64,000 nt of DNA. Origin: Steinernema hermaphroditum (Eukaryota > Nematoda > Chromadorea > Rhabditida > Steinernematidae). Below, piece after piece: positions 55,381 through 64,000 of this stretch. The stretch's first letter is position 1, and each line of letters opens with the position of its first letter. Position numbers and translations under genes: made by a program. The DNA lies in the NCBI GenBank assembly GCA_030435675.1, contig CM059621.1:7378001-7442000 (forward strand). Direction: 5' to 3'. Below the pieces are notes generated by a model. It saw only the letters and a list, made by a program, of their open reading frames with translations, was not told where the DNA came from and did not search any database.

Positions 55381-58300
55381 ATGACCGAGGCGACTTTGCT
55401 GCTTCGCCCAGATGAAGATGAGGAGAGACAGCAGCAACTCCCAGACTTCGCCGCCTTCGAGAAGAAGATCCTCAACACATGGAGACAGAATCCGTCGACG
55501 TCGTACGCCAGCGTCGTCGAGGATATCGATCTTCTGTTCAAAAGGTCACAAAGCCCATCCATGGTATTCTTGGAGCTGTGCGAACGTGCCTCCCTGGCGA
55601 TAATGAACAAGACGGCGTCGTCACTCCATATGGCCGTTGTGAAGTATTACGTCCGATGGGTCGACGCCAACCCCGAGAACCGGGCGAATCATGCAATGTA
55701 CTTAGATCGCACTGTTCAGGTAGTTCATACCTGGGAGAACCACATCTAAATGATAGAATGTTTAGGACAAAGCGGCTTCGTTGATGTTCAAACTAGCGCC
55801 AACACTAATGTCCTACTTTGATGAGCTTTACACGTTCGATAATCTCTCAAAATCAATGCAGGAGCATGCTCAGGTACAATCAGCACTGCCCCAATTCTGC
55901 CAAACAACCCAGTTGTTTTAGGAATTTCTCAGAATCGGTGCATACTTAACGGCTTTCCACATTATTATGCACTACAAGCTCTTCGAGAACTTCCAAATGA
56001 ACCAGATTCTGCCGCCTTTACTCCTGAAAAAGGAGTGCGGGAGAGTCGAAGAGTACCTGAGAGATAAGCCAGTTATGCAGCGCGAATTCACGCAGTGGAT
56101 GGACTCGCTCATGATCCTACGGTACGATGAACTCACGAGGATCGTCAACGTCTACGTTGACATCCCGCTATCAGCCGTGGATGCGATAAGCGGCAAGACG
56201 CTTGAAAAGCAGATCTGGAGGAACTTCGGCCGATACAACCTATCCTTAGCGGATATCCCGAATAGCAAAAAGCAGCGAAGTGAAGCTGCCCTGCGCCACG
56301 TTCACTACGAGTTGTGCAACATGAACCAACTCGACTATGGGCAGTATCTTGATCATGTTAAGGTAGGCTATCTATGCAACCATATCTCCTCATCAGCCAG
56401 TTTTAGTACGCTCTAGAAACGAACAAAAGTCTCCAGCTGTACTACGTGAAACTCTTGCTCGGATATGGCGATATCAAAGAAGCGTCGCGTTGGGCCAACT
56501 TCTGCAACTTCAGTACGCGCTTGGTGAAAAATAGTGACCTGAGAAAAAGGTTGCGGTTGGACACTCCCGACGCACTGGCGTTCCCCAATTATGTCAAGGA
56601 GTGAGTCACCCCGCTGGCGACGAAATTAATCCCTTCCTTGTAGTGTTGACACTGCCATTAGGAGGACCAGTCCCACTGGTCCCTACGGCCTTGAAAGCTT
56701 CACGGTCGACTTCGTAGGATCAATGCAAAAACTGAAACTTTTGACAGAGCGCTTGCGGGCAACTAAGGATACGATTATAGCGCTGGACGCTGAGTTTCGC
56801 CCGATGTACATAGCTTGTGTAGAAAAGTTAGTGTCAACCGTTCCACCCGCTTACTACGGTTCTTTTGTAGGGTGGCCCTACTTCAAGTCGCATTTGACAA
56901 TTGTGTGTTCCTCGTTGATACGTTATCTCTGGAAGAAAATGACGAGGAAAAACAGGCTCTTTGGAAAGACTTTTTTGAGACCCTCTTCACCACGGAAGAC
57001 AATCTGAAAATCGGTACCCTTGCATGAACAATTGAACATATTCTGATATGTCTTTTTGAAGGATTCGCGTTCAGCGGAGATGTGAAAGTGATAAGCAGCT
57101 CGTCGCCTCATTTGGCGGACCTCGGCCAGCGAATGAAGCTGGTCGGCTGCATGTCGAAGCTGGTCCTGGCAATGTACGAGAAGAACCCCCGGTCCGTCCC
57201 ACCACTGCCTTTGAATCGTACGCTTCCACCTGTGGATTGTATTTCATAACAATCGATTGTTTAGCCGACGGAAAGCCGCAGTTCAAGCTCGCGGACTTGA
57301 TGTACGGGGTCACCAACCGCCAGATGGACAAAAAGGAACAGCTGAGTAATTGGGACAGAAGGCCTCTCAGGAAGGAACAGATGGATTATGCCGCCATGGA
57401 TGTGATCTCACTCATGCACATCTACAGTAATTTGCAGCGGAGCGCTTCTGAGTGCATTCTTATCAGTGAAAACTCTCTTAACTCGTGCACTTTAGGCACG
57501 GAGTTGACTTCAGCGAATGCGAAAAAGAGTGCATCCTCCATGTGAGCGCCACTCCCAAGAGACCCGCTGTGAAGAAGCGGAAGGGCAAAGCGGACCAAGA
57601 AGCGTTTTACAACCTTGTTGATGTAGGACGCGTTTAGATGCGGGTTTTACTGACTCTCTGGCACTTTAGGCGATGGGGTCGCTAAACGTCGATGAACAAG
57701 CCAAGACGGTGGACGACATGAAGTTCATATGTGATTCGATGCTGCTTGGTGTTGGAAAGGATCTCAGAAAGTGTGGAATTGACGCCATGCTTTGCTCCAA
57801 TAGGTGCGAAATCGATGAACTAATGCGAAGCGACGGGACCAGAGTAATCATTTCCAGTGGAAAGTCATACCAGAGAGTAAGATGGCGTTGTTCCTCTTCG
57901 ATATAATTGAGCGTTTCAGTTGGTGTCCGCCTACCCTGGAAATGTGCTCTCTCTCGAAACCGGACAGCAGTCCCTGGCCGCCGTAGAAACAATCCTTAAA
58001 AAGTACAACATCCGAGTTACCGTGGACGACCTCTTTTCGCGGTGCCAGAAGTGCAACTACAAATGCTTCGTTTTCGTGCCGTACCTTGTCATGATCTGGA
58101 TGATGAAACTCACGGACAAAAGTTTGAAACCAGAGGAGCGCGTCGAAATGATCGAGACGTTCACAACCATCGAGGCCAGCGACGAGAGTGGTGGATACGA
58201 GGCGAGGCTCGTATACAAAGACGCCGAGAGCGCAGTGTTCCAGATGGACTCCGGCTATGTCGACGCTGGGTAAGTGCGCCACTCCTATTTCAAGTCATTT

Positions 58301-58554
58301 CGAATGTTTTTAGGAAAGCACATGTGTCTCTTCCACACCAGCCGCAAGAAGTGGTGAAGGTCAAGATAGGCGCCCTGATTCCGGCGGTGATCACAGAGGA
58401 CAAGAAGTTCTTCCGGATCTGCGGCTTTTGCGGAAAAGTCTACTGGGACGGAGGCCATTTGACGAACTACCAAGATGTGATGAACGACAGCGGCCTTCTC
58501 CACGTCGAAGAGTCCGAAGCGGCCGAGTCCGAAGTTGCCATGACTAGCCAATGA
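55381..58554 (+). CDS. mut-7: MUT-7-type 3'-5' exonuclease
   Basis: Twelve exons: 55381-55719, 55766-55873, 55922-56362, 56407-56600, 56644-56826, 56871-57013, 57062-57217, 57265-57451, 57496-57622, 57670-57876, 57920-58269, 58314-58554 (891 residues). The N-terminal 360 residues are helical. An RNase D-like DEDDy domain follows: motif I LDAEF (Asp409, Glu411), motif II FSGDVKVI (Asp476), then QLSNWDRRPLRKEQ and motif III YAAMD (Tyr563, Asp567). Then comes the Mut7-C domain (KFICDSMLLGVGKDLRKCGI, then SRCQKCNYKC and ICGFCGKVYWDGGH, zinc-ribbon-like). This layout is that of C. elegans MUT-7, which works in germline mutator foci for secondary siRNAs and transposon silencing. All four acidic exonuclease residues are kept. 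EXD3 is the animal relative. Confidence 0.9.
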
Positions 58555-58718
58555 TGCGGGATTGTACATAGCGGCCTTGTGATACTCAGTTCCACTTTGC
58601 ATGAAACCCTGTTAAGTAAAGATTTAAAACAGGCCCTGACGGTGACGCTCCTGGGAAATCCCTTTTTATCGTTTGCTCTATTGATTGCATGCTGATGGTT
58701 GGCCCTAGGTGTTGAGCT

Positions 58719-61700
58719 ATGACTTCGCCACGGCTCTTCTGCGTGGAGACGAGGTAACATTCCTCTTTGCGTCCCGCTCTAAAGCGAGCTTCAGGCTGCA
58801 CCTCGAGACGATTCTGCGACCGGACGAAGTCGTCACCGCCGTGAGCGGCTCCTCGGCGGACTTCTTCTTCGGGACCAACGTCGGACGCCTCTACCACCTC
58901 AGAATCGACGCCGGCGACGTCGTCCCGGTCAAAGAGTTCCTCCTTGTTCAGGTGCCGTTCCCCAACATGCTCGGATTACGGTACTATTCAGAAGCCGCAC
59001 CCGATCGTCAACATCCTCCCCGCCTCTGCCTTCGACCTTCTTGTCATCCAATGTGGCCACTCCCTGGTCTACATGGACCTGGAGACGTTCTCCGTGCGGA
59101 GCCGAGGCGCCTCCAACCAAACGTCATGTGTGGCCCTCAACGTGGACCCTGTGCTTGACGACCCGTTCGTCCTTTCCTTCGCCTTCGGCACGACGAGTCG
59201 CCAGATCCATGTTGTGGAGCGCAAGAAGGACTCGAACAACGTCGTCCAGAAGATCTCCATCGGCTGGGCGGCCGAAACGCTCTGCTACAGTAAGCAGTCG
59301 CTATGCTACGCCACGAACAGGGAGTACTTCGTCCACGACCTCGTTTCCGGCAAGACGCACTCCCTCTTCCCTTACGAGAGCGAAGTCGTGCGGCCATTGG
59401 CCATCCGAGTGGACAAGGTGCCGTCATGAGCATTGAGGGCTACCGTATACCCGCTACTTTCAGGACGAGTTCCTCCTCAGCGGAATGCAGGGGCTGCTCG
59501 TCTTCGCGACCTCCGACGAGAGTCCTCCGCGGACGCCGCTTTTCTGTGGCGCCAAGAAGATCATGTCCCTCGTCTTCCACCAGCCCTTCGTCCACATCCT
59601 CTCCGACGACTCCCTCATCGTCTTCAGGTAGCTTCTTACTGTTACGGTCACAAGGGTGGGAGGCTAAGGCTGGAGGAGAAAAGGGAAAGAAGAGAACTGC
59701 GGTCAAGTCGAAGTGGGCAGATACAAAGACGATTCATAAGAACACCTTTATTCGAGAGGAGAAATTCAGTGGCGATTCTGATGACGCAAACGGTTCTGAA
59801 TCGCGAAGAGTCGGGCCTGGGGAGAGTCGCGACGTTGGGGTCCCTTGAAGGCGCCACGGTTCTTGTCCGAGTTCGCCTTCGGGACGGGGCGGACATTCTT
59901 CCCAAAAGAAGCCATCATGGGAATGTTCCGCTGCTTGACGACGCGGCCAGGATTGTTCTTGGTCGGGAAGACTCGGGGAGGTTTGGCCACCTTCTTCTGA
60001 ACGTTCTTCGAATGGACTCGATTTGTACCGTTTCGAACGTTCTTCTTGAATCCACACTTCTGCGCTTTGGAAATGTTTCCCTTCCTGGCGCTCTTCTGAG
60101 GGCCCTTCTGGAAGCCTTTCGGAGTCTTCTTCTCCACCCTCCCCTTCTTGACGACTCCACCGGCTTTCTTCGACTTCTTATCCATCCTGATGATCTGGTC
60201 CAGCGACATATTGATCTTCTTGTCGCTAGAGGAGGACATCTTGGCGGGATTTACTCAGCTGCTGCTTGAGTAAGCGAGGGGACATCTGTTTAAATAGGCG
60301 ACCTCGCATCGCCTTGAAAGGTGGAAGCGGTGCCATAGCATCGCTGTGGATCCCTTCGCAGCTACTGTAATCTTGGCATAAACCTTTTAGCGCTAACGAC
60401 CAGAAGATGAAGCAGACGATCGAGTGCGACTCTTCAGAATTCATGTGCAACGTCGATGGAAAGATCTTCTTCTGTGGTCGTCGGGGGAAGTTCTGTGAGC
60501 TGACTCCGATCGAGTGGATGGAGCAGGCGGAAGAGCTGCTCGCGAAGGGAGAGGTCAAGGAGTGTCTCCAGCTGGCGGAACACCACCTTCAGCTCTCCGA
60601 CTACGACACCCACGACCTGATGGTAACTCCGAAGCCCTGAGAGAGCTGACCTTTCTTCAGAAGTACAACTTTCTGAAACAGCGCGCCGCCTTCGTCAAAC
60701 TCTTCGGCGGCGACTGGCCCGAGGCGAAGAAGCTCCTTGTAGAATCTGAAGTCAACCCCTACGAGGTACGGTAGTCAGTGTGGCTTTGGCGACGGATTCC
60801 AGGTGATAAATCTCTACGGCGAGATCCGCTTCGGGGACTTGGAGAAGTCGTCCCTACATGGCCACGAAGAAGACCTCCCCTTCGCCGAGAAGGAGCTATT
60901 GGAATATCTTCTGGAAGTGAGGGGGCTGGCCTGGGCGTCCTACGCGTTAACGGTTTGTTTGCAGAGGGAGCGGAGCTGCTACAGTAACCTCTTGAGTTTC
61001 AGACGATAGACAAGGCTCTCGTGAAGTTGTTCACGCTCTCGGGGAGACACGAGGCGATCTCGGAGTTGGACTCGAAGTGGAACGACGAGGAGACGCGCAG
61101 CTGGCTTCTGAACCATGGCAGCTTCGCCCTCGTCGCCGATCTGACCTTCTCCGCCGGCGACTCCACTCGCGCCCTCGAGTTATGGCGCCGTCTCGGTACC
61201 GGTGAGCTCCGAGATCGCCGCTTCGACCCGATCGCTCCTTTGGAGGCACTAAAACAGTAAGGGTCTCGCTGTTGAGGTTACTGTACATCGAACGACTGCA
61301 GGATTTCGAACCGGGTGGCAGTGGAGGAGGCGCTCCAGTGGCTGAGTCGCCTGAATCCGAGTGGAGTGGCCAAGGCGACCGACGACCTGAGGGTGAAGCT
61401 GGACTTTAAGTTTGTATGTGGTCTTCTGAAGCACAGTCGGGCGGACCTCATCGACTACGTCGGAAAAAGGATTCGGGATAGCGAGGTGTGTACGGTAGAT
61501 TACCGGTGGATGAGAGTGCGTTGCAGGACCCTGCTGTGCACAGAATGTATCTGGAGATCCTCGTGGATGATGTGAAGATCAGCGACTCACAAAAGGCGCG
61601 GAGAAAGCTCAGAAGGGCGATCTTCGACGCGGAGGGTGTCGACTGGGTGGAGTTGAAGAAGAGTCTCGCGAGGGACGACCGTTTTCCAGTGGAGCTTCTT

Positions 61701-62272
61701 CTGATGGAGGCAAAAGCGGGCGCACCCGTAGAAGCGCTCGAGAAGCTCCTTCTTTTGGGAGACGACGACGGTCAGGAGGCGGCAGAACTCCTTTGCGCCC
61801 GCATGAACAAGGACCACCCGCAGCTTTTCAAGAAGCTCATCAACTACTACCTGAAGAAGAACCCTTCAGACGAACGGGTGCGGATGAGGATTCTGAGCCT
61901 TCTGCAGGGGCTCGGTGGGGGAATCGAGGCCTACGAGGTGCTCCAGAAGGTGCCTTCCGACTGGAAACTCTCGGATCTGTCGCTCTTCCTGCAACGCTCC
62001 GCGGCGCGAGTGGAAGAGGACGTACTCTACGCCAAGTTACGGTAAGTACGAGGCGCCAACTGCTTCATGACACATCCATTTCTAGGCGTGATTTGGGGAA
62101 GTCAGTCTTAGAGACGCTGAAGTCGTGCGAGAAGCTGCGCGGCAGCAGCGACTTCATCGTCGTCGACGAATCGACGCTGTGCTCCTTCTGTGGGGGTGCC
62201 GTCGGCAACGAAACCATCGTGAGACATCCGCAAACGAATTCCATCTACCACCAAGCGTGCGACAATCGTTAG
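58719..62272 (+). CDS. VPS39/TGFBRAP1-like tethering subunit
   Basis: Eleven exons: 58719-58753, 58795-58951, 58992-59417, 59464-59627, 60391-60622, 60661-60765, 60803-60952, 61003-61256, 61302-61485, 61527-62041, 62086-62272 (802 residues). The first 270 residues are a CNH-type beta propeller (FFFGTNVGRLYHLRID, VKEFLLV, LLVIQCGHSLVYMDLETFS, FLLSGMQGLLVFA). A long helical clathrin-repeat-like region follows (EQAEELLAKGEVKECLQLAE, FVCGLLKHSRADLIDYV), and a C-terminal zinc motif (CSFCGGAVGN, then H..C). VPS39 and TGFBRAP1 are subunits of HOPS and CORVEC-type (CORVET) complexes that tether endosomes and lysosomes. The start ATG is the one whose 41-nt intron restores the frame. Intron 4 (59628-60390) carries a complete antisense gene. 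Confidence 0.82.
59766..60239 (-). CDS. UAP56-binding-motif protein, copy 2, nested in an intron
   Basis: This is a single exon of 157 residues, almost identical to the product of 42934-43407. The N-terminus again has KKINMSLDQIIRMD. The differences seen are KGFQKGPQ for TRFQKGQQ and GKNVRP for GKKVRP. The frame, TATA box and AATAAA are all intact, so it should be expressed. Its transcript would be antisense to the intron of the VPS39-like host gene. The inferred role is as for copy 1. Confidence 0.72.
   Translation of the reverse strand: MSSSSDKKINMSLDQIIRMDKKSKKAGGVVKKGRVEKKTPKGFQKGPQKSARKGNISKAQKCGFKKNVRNGTNRVHSKNVQKKVAKPPRVFPTKNNPGRVVKQRNIPMMASFGKNVRPVPKANSDKNRGAFKGPQRRDSPQARLFAIQNRLRHQNRH
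60289..60296 (-). promoter_or_regulatory. TATA box
   Basis: TTTAAATA on the plus strand (TATTTAAA on the gene's strand) lies 49 nt before the start codon at 60239, conserved with copy 1. Confidence 0.5.
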
Positions 62273-62412
62273 ATCGCAACGGGTATCAACATGTACATAT
62301 GTAATAGCGGTTTTCAAGTGAAACAATGAAGACACACATATCATATTTATTGGTACACAGAACACAATATACACAATATACAGAACAGGATAGATGGCGA
62401 TCGCCTGGAGAG

Positions 62413-62994
62413 CTACCTTCGAGACGAAAGTCTGCGGGAACGACGCAAGGTCGACGAACGGCGCTTCATGAATCGGCCAAGGCGGTCACGCGGAGGAAGA
62501 CGGCGTCGGACAGAGCGGCGTTTCTTGACAACGCGCTTCTTCTGGGTACGAGACGAGCGACGCTTCATGAATCGGCCAAGGCGGTCACGCGGAGGAAGAC
62601 GGCGGCGCACGGAAGAGCGACGCTTCGAGTAGGCGCTCTTTGAACGGGACCTGCGGCTCTTGGAACGCGTGGAACGGGTGCTCCGGGCAAGGCTTCGGCT
62701 ACGGGATACGGAGCGACGCTTCACGGAGGCACTGCGACGGCGAGAGACGGAGCGGCGAGCCTTCGGAGGTGCGCTCTTCGCGCGCATGGAGCGAGTCCTC
62801 GAAGCAGAGCTGCGACTACGGGAGCGGCGTTTCACGGCGACAGTGCGGAGACGAGAGACGGAACGGCGAGTCTTCGGAGCTGCGCTCTTGGCACGGGAGC
62901 TTGAACGAGCGGAGCTTCTCGTCCGAGAGCTGGAGCGAGATGAGCGGGTGCTTCGGCGACTATGAGAGCAGGAGCGAGAACTGCAGCCAGCCAT
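62413..62994 (-). CDS. Arg/Ser-rich basic protein with internal repeats
   Basis: The frame gives 193 residues from the ATG at 62994; an in-frame ATG at 63072 is also possible. It is composed largely of Arg and Ser. Two exact copies of RRRLPPRDRLGRFMKRRSS sit near the C-terminus, and two longer diverged copies of PK(T/A)RRSVSR...VKRRS in the middle. There is no RRM, so it is not a standard SR splicing factor. The composition fits sperm nuclear basic proteins or other chromatin-packing proteins; C. elegans has SR-rich sperm chromatin proteins. A TTTAAAA about 50 nt upstream could be a TATA element. The function is inferred from composition only. Confidence 0.55.
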   Translation of the reverse strand: MAGCSSRSCSHSRRSTRSSRSSSRTRSSARSSSRAKSAAPKTRRSVSRLRTVAVKRRSRSRSSASRTRSMRAKSAPPKARRSVSRRRSASVKRRSVSRSRSLARSTRSTRSKSRRSRSKSAYSKRRSSVRRRLPPRDRLGRFMKRRSSRTQKKRVVKKRRSVRRRLPPRDRLGRFMKRRSSTLRRSRRLSSRR

Positions 62995-63149
62995 CAGGTT
63001 AGTTGTCAGTTGGAAGTCAGTGGTAATGATTACTGGCCAGTTTGTTCCCCTTTTAAAGACCCATTCAGACACTGTCTGAGTCTGTCTCTCTGTCTACATC
63101 GCTTCGTTCCTGTCTAGTCGCTGTCCATTTGTGTCTTCTGTGATCCTCC

Positions 63150-63971
63150 GTGTGGTCGATGGTGCGATGTCAATACCGACTGGCGATCGGCCTCTTCACC
63201 TCAGCCATGAGTGTTGTCCTTTTCGCGCTTCTTGAGCATCTGAACCACTTTTCCAATCACTGCGGCCGCCGTGCCTCCTCGGATAATTCGCGCAATGCAT
63301 GTTTTACTTCTCGCTTCGTAACACTTGCAGGCTCAGTTTCAGGGTGCAAATCTCTTCATCTGCCACAGTCCGCCGACAACGCAGAGCTCCGGATTCCTCC
63401 TCATATTCGTCGATCTCCTCTGGACCTGCCTCACATCGCTTCCGACAGGACTCGTTATCGTCGTTCTTCAGGTAATAGAGGCCGTTCTGGAGATCCGCAA
63501 GAAGAAGCACCCAACACTCTTCGTACGGGCGCTTGCCTTCATTGTCCATCTCGCCATCGCCATCGGGCTGGCACTCTCCCACCAGAAGCCATCGGACGGC
63601 CTTCAGACAGCTCCTTCTGGGTGGTCGCTTTTGACGTGGACATTCTTCGTCGCCGCCGCCATCTGTATTCTTCATCTGCTCATGTTCGCGCTCCTCTGGA
63701 AGCCGAAAAAGGTTTGAAACATTCGAATATTTACATAACGTACCACTTCCAGAAGCAGGAACTTCGAGTGCGGACGATGCCCATGGGACGCGTTCTACCC
63801 CGCCCCTTCGACCCAACGCACTACCAGCCACTTGCAACAGAACCACAGTCGGGGGAGGAAATGAAAGCGACGAAAGGCGACAATATACAAGACAGCCTCG
63901 GTGAGGAAGTGTCAACGCCCAAAGACCCATCGGACGTGTTCTATGAAACTGACGAGGATTCATTTGCTTGA
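63150..63971 (+). CDS. Four-helix membrane protein (MARVEL/tetraspan-like)
   Basis: Two exons are firm: about 63333-63714 and 63755-63971, joined after KPKK by a 40-nt intron. They give three helices: GFLLIFVDLLWTCLTSLPTG extending to VIVVL; VRALAFIVHLAIAIGLAL; LLTWTFFVAAAICILHLLMF. A soluble acidic tail follows, with DPTHYQPL. A first helix is probably encoded from the ATG at 63159 or the frame start near 63150 (YRLAIGLFTSAMSVVLFALL), but the junction of exon 1 is unclear; the only phase-matched donors are poor. Four helices with short loops resemble MARVEL-type vesicle proteins. The tail ends close to the window edge with a proper stop. Confidence 0.6.
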   Translation: MWSMVRCQYRLAIGLFTSAMSVVLFALLEHLNHFSNHCGRRASSDNSRNACFTSRFVTLAGSVSGCKSLHLPQSADNAELRIPPHIRRSPLDLPHIASDRTRYRRSSGNRGRSGDPQEEAPNTLRTGACLHCPSRHRHRAGTLPPEAIGRPSDSSFWVVAFDVDILRRRRHLYSSSAHVRAPLEAEKGLKHSNIYITYHFQKQELRVRTMPMGRVLPRPFDPTHYQPLATEPQSGEEMKATKGDNIQDSLGEEVSTPKDPSDVFYETDEDSFA

Positions 63972-64000
63972 TTCCACCACCGCTCATGCAAAAAGATAAA

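Larger units (their letters stand above)
59692..60366 (-). repeat. Segmental duplication, copy 2 (inverted, inside an intron)
   Basis: This is the reverse complement of 42808-43487 with few differences, including promoter, gene and poly(A) signal. It fills most of the 763-nt fourth intron of the VPS39-like gene, on the opposite strand. Confidence 0.85.

Noticed and set aside
61486..61514. A 29-nt intron in the VPS39-like gene
   Set aside because: Using the next acceptor (GCAG at 61523-61526) gives a 41-nt intron in frame, which matches the other introns here.

Overview
The window is nuclear DNA of a nematode, most likely a rhabditid (clade V). The case rests on very short introns (mostly 38-45 nt, very often 41), 3' splice sites ending TTTCAG or TTTTAG, close gene spacing on both strands, and the gene content. 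That content includes a worm-type Argonaute without catalytic residues, a MUT-7-type exonuclease, an insulin receptor substrate protein, and an RTE-like LINE ending in short tandem repeats. I cannot name the species. All gene models were spliced by eye from GT/AG sites and reading-frame continuity; exon positions are in the entries.

Layout. Positions 1-8797 hold no gene I can support; this is the region upstream of an insulin receptor substrate gene (8798-13142, +). A RING-finger gene follows on the minus strand (13634-16119), then an AT-hook protein, two tandem Mpv17-family genes, a gene with a domain I do not recognise, and the Argonaute (21305-24613, -). From 25 to 36 kb there are two unknown proteins, a fossil mariner-like transposon, a CDC25 phosphatase, a two-PDZ protein, a membrane coiled-coil protein and a paralogue of the unrecognised domain. 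From 52 to 62 kb there are a small coiled-coil protein, a NOP9-like PUF-repeat protein, a MUT-7 orthologue and a VPS39/TGFBRAP1-like tethering subunit. The right end has an Arg/Ser-rich basic protein and a four-helix membrane protein.

Two dispersed small-gene families stand out between 27 and 60 kb. The first is about ten tiny genes, each encoding a single-pass membrane protein of 45-117 residues. Each has a short N-terminal exon, one phase-1 intron (usually 38-41 nt) and a second exon with the membrane helix. Their sequences are unrelated by eye, and four carry PPxY motifs, the usual ligand of WW domains. One of these genes carries an intact LINE (44057-47112), flanked by a perfect 14-bp target duplication, inside its intron.

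The second family is four short basic proteins that begin with a UAP56-binding motif like that of the mRNA export adaptor ALY/REF but have no RRM. Two of the four are near-identical inverted copies about 16 kb apart, and one of these lies antisense in an intron of the VPS39-like gene.

The Argonaute and MUT-7 are established players in small-RNA silencing of transposons in worms, and the window also contains one young and one decayed transposon. That functional link is inference. A 7-mer, TACCGTA/TACGGTA, recurs at least two dozen times, often in or next to splice donors.
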